Origin: Deltaproteobacteria bacterium
GTDB taxonomy: Bacteria; Desulfobacterota_B; Binatia; UBA9968
Assembly (NCBI GenBank): GCA_005879255.1
Contig: VBKY01000242.1
Coordinates: 1 to 15,901 of the forward strand
Length of the DNA stretch: 15,901 bases
Direction of reading: 5' to 3'
This document shows, piece after piece, positions 5,974 through 12,857 of the stretch. The notes beneath the pieces were generated by a model. That model searched no databases and was not told the DNA's origin. It saw only the letters and a list, made by a program, of their open reading frames with translations. Each line of letters opens with the position of its first letter. Within the stretch, counting starts at the first letter, position 1. The translations under genes and the position numbers were made by a program.

Positions 5974-5985
5974 GATGGATCTAAT

Positions 5986-7635
5986 ATGGCCGAGCAGGAT
6001 TTACGTGCTGTCGCCTTCCCCAGGCTTGACCAAGCCCACATGGCAACATTGGGCCGCTGCGCAGGCGCGGTACTGAAACGATACCGGCAGGGAGAAACGC
6101 TCTTCGAGGTCGGCGATCGCGACTTCAAATTTTTTGTTATCAAGTCAGGTGAGGTCGAGATCGTGGACGATTCCGGCGACACACCGAAGACTATCGCCGT
6201 GCTCGGACCCGGAGAGTTCACCGGCGATGTGGCGCACTTGACCGGCAGGCCCTCCGTCGTTAGCTGCGCCGCCCGGAGCGATTGCGAAGTTTATGAGGTA
6301 TCCGCGGAAGGCCTGCGGAACATTATCAACCGGTCACCCGAGCTCGGCGACATTATCCTACAGGCCTTTATCGCTCGGCGACAGCTCCTGCGCGAGTCTA
6401 AGGACTTTACCGGTCTGCGTGTCATCGGCTCACGGTACTCGCGCGACACCTTTCGCATCCGCGACTTTCTCTCGAAAAACCGAGTGCTGTTCACCTGGCT
6501 CGACCTGGAAGTCGACCCGCAAGTAAACCAACTTCTAAAGCAGTTCGGCGTAACCGAAGGCGACACCCCAGTCGTTGCCTGGGGTCGCAGGTTGCTCCTG
6601 CGCAACCCCTCCGACCGCGAGCTGGCGGAAGCGCTCGGCATCCGCCAACCGCTGGCTCAAACAGTTTACGATCTGGTCATCGTCGGCGCCGGTCCGGCGG
6701 GGCTGGCGGCAGCGGTCTATAGCGCCTCCGAAGGATTAGCCACAGTAGTACTGGAGCGCGCGGGCCCAGGCGGCCAGGCGGGCCGCACCATGCGTATCGA
6801 GAACTATCTCGGCTTCCCTACCGGAATTTCCGGCAGCGACTTGGCGGACCGCGCGGCATTGCAGGCTAACAAGTTCGGAGCGCGCCTGCCTGTGCCCACA
6901 CCCGTCATTCGTTTTTCGTCGGTGAATGGCTTTCCGGTGCTGCACCTCGACAGCGGCGAAACCGTCACGGGAAAATGTTTGTTGATCGCCACGGGAGCGG
7001 ACTATCGCCGGCTGGCGGCCGAGGGCTGTGAGCGATTCGAAGGCTGCGGCGTTTACTATGCCGCAACTCTGACTGAGGCGCCGTTATGCCGCGGAACCGA
7101 TGTAGTGGTCGTCGGCGCGGGCAACTCCGCCGGCCAAGCCGCCGTTTTTCTCGCCGGGCTTGCCCGCAAGGTGTACCTGCTGATACGCGGCGACAATCTT
7201 TATAAGAATATGTCGTACTATCTTGCGCAGCGGATCCAACAGACCGAAAACATCGAAGTTTTGTACAACACCTGCGTCCGGCGGATGTCCGGCGACTGTC
7301 GCCTCGCCTCAGTCGAGATCGTCGATAATAAGACCGGGGCGGCGCGGACGCTAAACACCCCTGCACTTTTCAGTTTCATCGGCGCAGTACCGAGAAGCGA
7401 TTGGCTACCCGGCGAGATCGAAAAAGACGACAAAGCTTTCATTCGAACGGGCGCAGCACTGTCACAGTCGTCCTCCTGGTCCGCCCGGCGGCAGCCATTT
7501 TTGCTCGAGACCAGCCATCCCGGTGTGTTTGCCGCTGGCGACGTGCGATCGGGCTCGGTGAAGCGCGTCGCTTCAGCCGTCGGCGAAGGCGCGATGGCGG
7601 TTCAGTTCGTGCACGAGTATTTGACGGAAATGTGA
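5986..7635 (+). CDS. cNMP-binding / thioredoxin-like / thioredoxin-reductase-like flavoprotein without redox CxxC (549 aa)
   Basis: Three domains in one chain. Residues 10-130 are a CAP-type cyclic-nucleotide-binding domain (GETLFEVGDRDFKFFVIKSG, LGPGEFTGDVAHLTGRPS). Residues 143-222 are a thioredoxin/glutaredoxin-like linker (LRVIGSRYSRDTFRIRDFL, then DTPVVAWGRRLL) with no CxxC. Residues 228-549 are a two-dinucleotide-domain oxidoreductase: FAD motif GAGPAG at 234-239 with Glu257, PGGQ at 261-264, NADPH motif GAGNSAG at 377-383, and FAAGDVRSG near 515-523. True thioredoxin reductases carry CATC after GVSY; here the site reads GVYYAATL (355-362), so the redox dithiol is absent. It may reduce another partner or act as a sensor. 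The ATG has only a weak upstream signal (GGAT) because a palindromic repeat ends 12 nt before it. Naming it trxB would be misleading. Confidence 0.9.
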   Translation: MAEQDLRAVAFPRLDQAHMATLGRCAGAVLKRYRQGETLFEVGDRDFKFFVIKSGEVEIVDDSGDTPKTIAVLGPGEFTGDVAHLTGRPSVVSCAARSDCEVYEVSAEGLRNIINRSPELGDIILQAFIARRQLLRESKDFTGLRVIGSRYSRDTFRIRDFLSKNRVLFTWLDLEVDPQVNQLLKQFGVTEGDTPVVAWGRRLLLRNPSDRELAEALGIRQPLAQTVYDLVIVGAGPAGLAAAVYSASEGLATVVLERAGPGGQAGRTMRIENYLGFPTGISGSDLADRAALQANKFGARLPVPTPVIRFSSVNGFPVLHLDSGETVTGKCLLIATGADYRRLAAEGCERFEGCGVYYAATLTEAPLCRGTDVVVVGAGNSAGQAAVFLAGLARKVYLLIRGDNLYKNMSYYLAQRIQQTENIEVLYNTCVRRMSGDCRLASVEIVDNKTGAARTLNTPALFSFIGAVPRSDWLPGEIEKDDKAFIRTGAALSQSSSWSARRQPFLLETSHPGVFAAGDVRSGSVKRVASAVGEGAMAVQFVHEYLTEM

Positions 7636-7742
7636 AAATGTCGAACTCATTGCTCGAACTTTCTTGAGGTGATCATCCCGGCGCCGCGAGCGCAAACGAA
7701 ATTTAAGCGCTCTCCGGGGATTATTGTCGTAGGGCCGAAAAG

Positions 7743-8081
7743 ATGAACTGCAATATCGAATTCAAAGGGTTGGCTCCACAAATACAGATTCAAAATTTGA
7801 TCAGGGAGCGGATCACAAAGCTCGAGAAAAAAACCAAACGATTTTCACCCGAAGAAATATTTTTGCGATTGCTGGTTGAAAAAAATTCGGCGCGCAAACT
7901 CTTTCGCGTCTCGATTACTTTGGAAGTGCCGCAAAAGACTCTCGCTGCCCAAGAAGAGAGACATGACCTGGAAGAAACCGTGCGGGATGCGTTTGCCGAG
8001 ATCGAGCGGCAAGTCGAAGCGCACAAAGCGACCTTACGCGGCGAGCCGATGTGGAAACGGCGCGAGAGACGAAAGGCTTGA
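7743..8081 (+). CDS. HPF/RaiA-like ribosome-associated protein (112 aa)
   Basis: Short basic protein with the beta-alpha-beta-beta-beta-alpha layout of ribosome hibernation factors: CNIEFKGLAPQIQIQNLIRERITKLEK (strand and first helix), FLRLLVEKNSARKLFRVSITLEVPQKTL (three strands), then ERHDLEETVRDAFAEIERQVEAHKATLRG (second helix) and a Lys/Arg-rich tail ending KRRERRKA. HPF and RaiA bind the 30S decoding centre and stop translation in stationary phase or stress. Sequence identity to classical HPF looks low, so the call rests on fold pattern, size and charge. An AGGG lies 8 nt before the ATG. It ends 9 nt before the sigma-like gene, so the two are probably co-translated. Alternative: a 30S-binding protein of different function. 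Confidence 0.72.
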   Translation: MNCNIEFKGLAPQIQIQNLIRERITKLEKKTKRFSPEEIFLRLLVEKNSARKLFRVSITLEVPQKTLAAQEERHDLEETVRDAFAEIERQVEAHKATLRGEPMWKRRERRKA

Positions 8082-8090
8082 CTGACAGAA

Positions 8091-8840
8091 ATGAAAACTA
8101 CGCCATCAGAGCAACATAACCGAGAGAGATTCTTTTCCTCGGCAAGCCAGCAGTTGGACCGGCTCTACGAATTGGTCCGCCACCAGCTCGCTTATTTCGA
8201 GTCGGCGGGCGACCTGATGCCGGGCGAGCTCACCCCGGAAGACGTTGTCGACGCAGTGCTGCTGCGGGCTTACCACGAATTTGTTAAACAACCTGCCGAG
8301 CGGGAAGTCGGAGGTTGGCTCGTCGACCTTGCAAAAGAGCAGCTCCGGCGGGAAGTCAAACGCATAAAATCAGAGCGCAACCGCACGGTCCACATCGAAG
8401 AAGATATTCCAGAGACCCCGCCCCAGGAAGAGGTGACTACGTTGGGCGAAGAAATCCTCGAGTTTTATCAACCGGACGAAGATCTGAAGCTGGAGGACAT
8501 TTTTCCCGACGTGGATATTTCAACGCCGGAGCGGATGGCGGCGGCCAAAGAGGAACTGCTGCGGTGTGTGAACGCGGCGCTGGCGCGGATGCCGAGAGCA
8601 TGGCGCCGCGCCTTGCGCCTGCGCCATGGCGAAGGGCTGACGGGCGAAGAGCTCGCGGAGGCCCTCGAGAAGGCGGAGCCGGAAATCGAACGCATTCTTG
8701 AGTACGCGCGCCAGCATCTTCGCCAGAGCCTTTTGGAGGCCGGCTGTACTTTTATCGTCAAGGGAAGTGAGAATCGATCGGCGTCGAAGGGCGCCGCCAA
8801 TGCCGAAAAGCGGGGAGCAAAAAGGATTGCTAAAAGCTGA
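8091..8840 (+). CDS. Sigma-70-like (ECF-type) regulator (249 aa)
   Basis: The protein has two helical parts of the sigma-70 kind with a long acidic linker. Residues 20-92 resemble region 2 (QLDRLYELVRHQLAYF, then LTPEDVVDAVLLRAYHEFV, then GGWLVDLAKEQLRREVKR). Residues 155-216 resemble region 4: ALARMPRAWRRALRLRHGEG, GLTGEELAEALEKAEPEIERIL and YARQHLRQSL, the helix-turn-helix that reads -35 elements. The linker (100-150) is rich in Asp/Glu. The tail (225-249) is Lys/Ala/Ser-rich and possibly disordered. Region 2 is divergent, so it may be a weak or specialised sigma factor or a regulator derived from one. No anti-sigma gene is beside it. The start follows the HPF-like gene by 9 nt with no clear Shine-Dalgarno, suggesting translational coupling. 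Its targets may include this cluster (inference). Confidence 0.65.
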   Translation: MKTTPSEQHNRERFFSSASQQLDRLYELVRHQLAYFESAGDLMPGELTPEDVVDAVLLRAYHEFVKQPAEREVGGWLVDLAKEQLRREVKRIKSERNRTVHIEEDIPETPPQEEVTTLGEEILEFYQPDEDLKLEDIFPDVDISTPERMAAAKEELLRCVNAALARMPRAWRRALRLRHGEGLTGEELAEALEKAEPEIERILEYARQHLRQSLLEAGCTFIVKGSENRSASKGAANAEKRGAKRIAKS

Positions 8841-8849
8841 TGTTTCCCC

Positions 8850-8940
8850 CACCTTCATCCTCCCTTGTCCCCGGTCCGTACACCTCCCCCGCGAGGAGGG
8901 AGGAAAGCATGCCCTGAGCGTTGTCGAAGGGAGGAGAGGG
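8850..8940. repeat. Intergenic C-rich/G-rich palindromic repeat with a CCCTGAGC...GAAGGG unit
   Basis: The 134-nt gap before the thioredoxin gene holds C-rich then G-rich tracts. CCTCCC (8883-8888) pairs with GGGAGG (8898-8903), and an outer C-rich arm near 8857-8865 faces GGGAGGAGAGGG near 8929-8940. Inside is CCCTGAGCGTTGTCGAAGGG (8912-8931), a near-palindrome that I recognise as a widespread dispersed bacterial intergenic repeat. No coding capacity. An RNA structure or terminator role is possible, but no T-run follows. Confidence 0.6.
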
Positions 8941-8974
8941 ATTAGCACGATCGTCATGAAAGGTTGTAGAAAAA

Positions 8975-9421
8975 ATGTCTGATGCAAAATTGATTCGCTG
9001 TCCAAACTGCGGAGCGAACAACCGAGTGCCGCCAGAAAAACTCAAACAGGGGCTTCAGCCGGTGTGCGGACGGTGTAAGACGGCTCTGCTCGCCGACGAT
9101 AAGCCGGTGACCGTCACGGATGCGACGTTCTCGGCTGAGGTCGAGCGCTCGCCGCTGCCGGTGTTACTCGACCTGTGGGCGCCGTGGTGCGGGCCATGCC
9201 GAATGGTTGCGCCTGTGATCGAAGAGCTGGCCAAGGATATGGCGGGGCGCGTGCGAGTGGCAAAACTCAATGTCGACGAGAATCCGGCGACGGCGTCGCG
9301 CTTCCACGTGCAGAGCATTCCGACTTTGTTGGTGCTGAAGGGCGGCAAAGAGATGGAACGCATCGTCGGCGTCCAGACCAAATCCGCGATCGTGCAAGTA
9401 CTGGAGAGAGCCGCAGCGTGA
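8975..9421 (+). CDS. trxC: Thioredoxin 2 with N-terminal zinc ribbon (148 aa)
   Basis: Residues 1-40 form a zinc ribbon with CPNC (Cys9, Cys12) and CGRC (Cys31, Cys34). Residues 43-148 are a thioredoxin fold with active site WCGPC at 71-75 and the cis-proline in SIPTLLV (Pro116). This two-part layout and length match E. coli TrxC, a cytoplasmic disulfide reductase induced by oxidative stress whose ribbon responds to zinc and redox state. Its reductase partner is normally a CxxC-bearing TrxB; the flavoprotein upstream lacks that CxxC, so electron supply probably comes from elsewhere in the genome. A weak AAAGG lies about 11 nt before the ATG. The gene follows a repeat-filled gap. Thioredoxins also occur in known heat-resistance islands together with HdeD and PsiE. 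Confidence 0.95.
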   Translation: MSDAKLIRCPNCGANNRVPPEKLKQGLQPVCGRCKTALLADDKPVTVTDATFSAEVERSPLPVLLDLWAPWCGPCRMVAPVIEELAKDMAGRVRVAKLNVDENPATASRFHVQSIPTLLVLKGGKEMERIVGVQTKSAIVQVLERAAA

Positions 9422-9514
9422 CGCCCGGCGACCCACCATCGCCCGCGAAGTCAACCATGACAGCGGGCGGCGCGCACTTCTCTTCTGAGCCGACGCAGAA
9501 GGCGAGGAGATCCA

Positions 9515-9970
9515 TTGAACGGCGGACTGAAACAGGCAGAAGGATTTGACCGGATAATCGTGCGCCAAACCCACCCAACGCCGCGCAAGTATCTGGAGTT
9601 GACCCAGGACGTCATCGTGTTTTGCCTGTGCGTGATGCTGCTGGTCACCATGGGGATAAAACTTTCCCACCTGGCCCGGCTGCTAATTGACGGCACCGAC
9701 TTTTCTTTGGTCGTCGGCGACATTTTATTTGTCCTCGTGCTGGTGGAGCTCTTCCGTCTGCTGCTCATTTACTTGGAGGAACATCGCGTTTCGGTAGCGA
9801 CCATGGTTGAGGTCGGGATCGTCGCCACGTTGCGCGAGGTCATTCTCATCGGAGCTCTGCACATCGAATGGGAAAGGTTGCTGGTTGTCTGCGCGTTTAT
9901 CATGACCCTCGTCATTGTGCTGCGCCATGCGGGGATTCGCTCGCGCGCCGCAGACAGCGAAGCAGTGTGA
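9515..9970 (+). CDS. PsiE-family inner-membrane protein (151 aa)
   Basis: Four predicted helices: about 31-50 (DVIVFCLCVMLLVTMGIKLS), 65-85 (LVVGDILFVLVLVELFRLLL), 93-113 (SVATMVEVGIVATLREVILI) and 121-138 (RLLVVCAFIMTLVIVLRH). The E-L-F-R-L-L stretch of helix 2 and the T-L-R-E-V-I-L stretch of helix 3 are typical of the PsiE (phosphate-starvation-inducible E) family, whose biochemical role is unknown. The start is a TTG with AGGAG 5 nt upstream; no ATG fits. The gene ends 6 nt before the release-factor-like gene, so they are probably co-transcribed. PsiE, HdeD and thioredoxin genes also travel together in the stress-tolerance islands of enterobacteria. Confidence 0.85.
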   Translation: MNGGLKQAEGFDRIIVRQTHPTPRKYLELTQDVIVFCLCVMLLVTMGIKLSHLARLLIDGTDFSLVVGDILFVLVLVELFRLLLIYLEEHRVSVATMVEVGIVATLREVILIGALHIEWERLLVVCAFIMTLVIVLRHAGIRSRAADSEAV

Positions 9971-9976
9971 CACGAT

Positions 9977-11110
9977 ATGATATCCAAGAGCGATTTTGAC
10001 GCGCTGGTTGAACGCAAGGCCGTACCCGACAGCCCGGTTCTGAGCGTCTATCTAGATATCGATCAAAGCAAATCCAAGAATCTCCAGCGCCGTTTTGAGG
10101 CGTCGCTCAAAGACATGCTGCGCTCGATCGAAGCGCAATTGGAAGAACCGCAGTTACCGGGATTTTCCGCCGACGCCGACCGCGCGCGGCAGTATGTCTC
10201 CGGCTTGGAGCCGCGGGCCAAGGGGTTGATCCTGTTCTGCGATGATTCGGAAAACTTTTTCTGGTCGCGCGAGATCAAGGCGCCGGTGCGCAATATCGCG
10301 CGCTGGGACAACACACCGTACCTGGTCCCGCTGCTTGAAATACTCGATGAATACGAGCGCTACGGCGTCGTTCTCACCGATAAGGAGCAGGCGCGGCTGT
10401 TCACCGTGTTTATCGGCGAGATCGCCGAACATGACGACGCCTTCGCTCCCCCTCCAGTGAAACACATCGAAACCACCGGCACCGACCAATGGCTTTCGCA
10501 GCGACGCTTCCAGAACAGGGCCGAGATGCACGCCCATTGGCACCTCAAACACGTTGCCGAAATGCTCGACAAACTGGTCGATCGCCACGGCATCCACCGG
10601 CTGTTGCTGGGTGGACCCGTCGAAGCGACCGGGATGCTGCAAAATCTTTTGTCCAAGCGCGTGCGCGCGCGCGTGGTTGATCAGCTCTCGTTGCCCGTCA
10701 AGGCGAGCGCCCATCAAGTCCTCGAAGAGACGCTCAGAGTCGAGCAGCGGGTCGAACGGCAAATCGAAAAGCAGGTCGTCGAGCAGTTGATCGCGGGAGA
10801 TGCGCACCATCCGTCCATGCTCGGGCTCGATGCCACTCTGCGTGCGCTGGCCGAGGAACGAATCTGGCGGCTGTTTTATGCCGAAGGCTTCAGCCCCAAA
10901 GGCGGCCAGTGTGTGAACTGCGGCATGTTGTACGCCAAAATCGACGGCTCCTGTGATTACTGCGGCGCGGCAATCAAGCCGGTCGATGACCTGCTCGAGC
11001 GGATGGTGGAATGTGTGCTGGAGCAAGACGGCAAGATTGCGGAAGTGGCCGGGGATGCGGCGATGCGTCTGCAACAGGCGGGCGGCGTCGGCGCGGTTTT
11101 GAGATTTTGA
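9977..11110 (+). CDS. Bacterial archaeo-eukaryotic release factor-like protein (baeRF, probably family 10; 377 aa)
   Basis: The chain has the layout of bacterial eRF1/Dom34-like proteins. The N-terminal part (about 1-120) contains SPVLSVYLDIDQSK and RAKGLILFCDDSENFFW. A middle domain (about 122-260) has YERYGVVLTDKEQARLFTVF, a helix with RAEMHAHWHLKHVAEMLDKL and HRLLLGGPVEATGMLQNLL. The C-terminal part has a zinc ribbon CVNC/CDYC (Cys312, 315, 326, 329), a short helix and the ending GGVGAVLRF, like the eRF1/Dom34 end. The catalytic GGQ loop of eRF1 is not in its normal place. Members of this group are thought to act in ribosome rescue, RNA processing or quality control. Family number is my best guess. 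It starts 6 nt after psiE, probably coupled, and ends 26 nt before the first fusion gene. Confidence 0.82.
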   Translation: MISKSDFDALVERKAVPDSPVLSVYLDIDQSKSKNLQRRFEASLKDMLRSIEAQLEEPQLPGFSADADRARQYVSGLEPRAKGLILFCDDSENFFWSREIKAPVRNIARWDNTPYLVPLLEILDEYERYGVVLTDKEQARLFTVFIGEIAEHDDAFAPPPVKHIETTGTDQWLSQRRFQNRAEMHAHWHLKHVAEMLDKLVDRHGIHRLLLGGPVEATGMLQNLLSKRVRARVVDQLSLPVKASAHQVLEETLRVEQRVERQIEKQVVEQLIAGDAHHPSMLGLDATLRALAEERIWRLFYAEGFSPKGGQCVNCGMLYAKIDGSCDYCGAAIKPVDDLLERMVECVLEQDGKIAEVAGDAAMRLQQAGGVGAVLRF

Positions 11111-11136
11111 GTCGGACTTTGAAGACGAGGTGAGTA

Positions 11137-12771
11137 ATGACGGTGGCAAGCATCGATGTGATGCCGCCCGCCGAATTGACGGGACAAGCGGTTCTGGTGC
11201 GGATCGATGCACAAGATGAAGTGAGAATGCGCGATTCGCTGTCGACCTTGGCATTCGTTGCCGACGCCGGCGCGCGCGTGATCGTCGCGACTCATTGCGG
11301 CTTGCCGGATGCCACCCCTCACGCAGATGCGGTCGGAGCCCGATTGAGTGAGCTGCTCGAGCGCAAAGTCGGCAAGCTCGATCAGTGGAAAGGCGAAGCC
11401 GGTGTGCGCGCCGTCAGCCATCTCAGCGAGGGCGAGATTATGATGATAGAAAATCTCGCCTTCGAAGCTGGCGAAATGGACGGTGATGACAGCCTGGCCG
11501 ACGCGCTAGCCCGGCTGGCCGACATCTACTGCAATGATGCTTTCGCGCTCTCGCACGAAATCAGAGCCTCCACCGTCGGCGTGGCCAAGAGAGCAAAGCG
11601 CGCGCTGGCCGGGCTGACGTTCGAGCGTGAGCTGCGCATGCTTGAAGTCATGCTCGGCGAACTGCGCTGCCCTTCTCTGGCCGTGCTTGGCGGCGAGCTA
11701 TCAAAAGAGAAGTTGTTGCTCGCCGAAGAGATCGCCAGGCGCGCGGAGCGCACGATGATCGCCGGCCAGCTCGCGCTCGCTTTCCTGGTTGCGCGGGAGA
11801 TTCTGCCGAGCAGCGCACTGGTTACGGCCGAGATGGTCACGATCGCCGAGCGCATGATGGCGCAGGCGCGCGCTAGCAGGCGAGATTTGACCACGCCGGC
11901 CGATTTCACCGTGGTCGACGGGAAAACATTTGAGCGCTTGAGCCGCGACGAATTGGTCATGCCTCGGGCTGATTTGCAAAACGTCGCTGAGAATGAACTC
12001 CGATCGGATCAAATTATCTGTGACATCGGCAAGGCCACGCGCTGGGGCTGGAGCGACTGGTTTGGTCCGGCCAGAACCATCTTTTGGCACGGACCACTAG
12101 GCGTCTGTGAGATCGATCTGTTTTGCGAAGGCAGCCGATTTTTGGCGACGGAGCTGACCAACCGTACCTGGCCCGAGCTGCATCGCATCGTCGTGTGCGG
12201 CACAAGTCTGGTCGGCAGCCTTCGCCGGATCGGGTTTCCCACTGAACGCATCAGACACCTCACCCACGCAGGCGGCGCGGCACTTCATTATTTTGCCGGC
12301 CGTCCGCTTCCCGCTGTAGATGTTCTGAGTCAGGTCAGCGAGGCAAAGCCTGAACCGTTTCGCGTCCTGATTCCGCTCAACGGCTCGGAGCGCGACGCAA
12401 GCTCGCTGCATACGGCCGCCGAGCTCGTAAGTCCTGGCGCCGAGATATCTCTCCTGCACGTACGCTCGGGACCCGACGAAGAACAGTACCCTGATCTTGC
12501 CCTGGGCCTGAGCGAAACTGAAAAATTGGAACGGCGCATCGAATCTGAGCGCATCTTCGCGCGGGCGAATGCGATACTCGCTTCCCGTGGCCTGCTCTCG
12601 GCGCGTCAAGTGGCGGTGCAGGGACGGCCAACGAAAATGATCCTACGTTACGCGCGCCGAATGAGAGCAGAACTGATCGTACTGGTCGCGGCAGGCGGCC
12701 TTCTGAGCATCGGCGCCCGCCGTGTGATTGATCACGCGCCCTGCGCCGCCTTGGTTGCGCGGCCCCGCTGA
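11137..12771 (+). CDS. Phosphoglycerate-kinase-like + UspA fusion, upstream copy (544 aa), active-site residues largely lost
   Basis: Residues 1-395 follow the phosphoglycerate kinase fold and motif order; residues 408-543 are a universal stress protein domain. PGK marks with changes: VLVRIDAQDE at 19-28 (Asp24 kept, usual Asn is Gln26), THCGLP at 52-57 (usual Arg is Leu56), ENLAF at 105-109 (usual Arg is Ala108), SHEIRAST at 139-146 (usual Arg is Glu141), LGGELSKEK at 184-192 (first Lys is Leu188), WHGPLGVCE at 317-325 and CGTS at 354-357 (Asp is Thr356). The Arg residues that hold 3-phosphoglycerate are thus mostly gone, so kinase activity is unlikely. The Usp part starts FRVLIPLNGSERDASSL, but its loop reads LVAAGGLLSIGARR instead of the G-2x-G-9x-G nucleotide motif. 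A GAGG lies 6 nt before the ATG. Probably a pseudoenzyme paralogue of the next gene. Confidence 0.88.
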   Translation: MTVASIDVMPPAELTGQAVLVRIDAQDEVRMRDSLSTLAFVADAGARVIVATHCGLPDATPHADAVGARLSELLERKVGKLDQWKGEAGVRAVSHLSEGEIMMIENLAFEAGEMDGDDSLADALARLADIYCNDAFALSHEIRASTVGVAKRAKRALAGLTFERELRMLEVMLGELRCPSLAVLGGELSKEKLLLAEEIARRAERTMIAGQLALAFLVAREILPSSALVTAEMVTIAERMMAQARASRRDLTTPADFTVVDGKTFERLSRDELVMPRADLQNVAENELRSDQIICDIGKATRWGWSDWFGPARTIFWHGPLGVCEIDLFCEGSRFLATELTNRTWPELHRIVVCGTSLVGSLRRIGFPTERIRHLTHAGGAALHYFAGRPLPAVDVLSQVSEAKPEPFRVLIPLNGSERDASSLHTAAELVSPGAEISLLHVRSGPDEEQYPDLALGLSETEKLERRIESERIFARANAILASRGLLSARQVAVQGRPTKMILRYARRMRAELIVLVAAGGLLSIGARRVIDHAPCAALVARPR

Positions 12772-12857
12772 CAAAACTGTGGATCAATCATAAATCCCCG
12801 GAGACCCAAGCCGCGCGTCAACGAACTTTTGTGCTTTGAAGTAACGGAGCGAGCGCT

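Noticed and set aside
5706..5984. Frame of 92 codons overlapping the zinc-finger gene
   Set aside because: Different frame from the clear zinc finger; its end is made of the palindromic repeat.
5986..7635. Naming the flavoprotein trxB
   Set aside because: The CATC redox site is missing (AATL at 359-362) and two extra N-terminal domains are present.
10901..10909. A GGQ tripeptide in the release-factor-like protein (residues 309-311), as in class-1 release factors
   Set aside because: It lies just before the zinc ribbon in the C-terminal domain, not in the middle-domain loop that carries the catalytic GGQ in eRF1, so it is probably chance.
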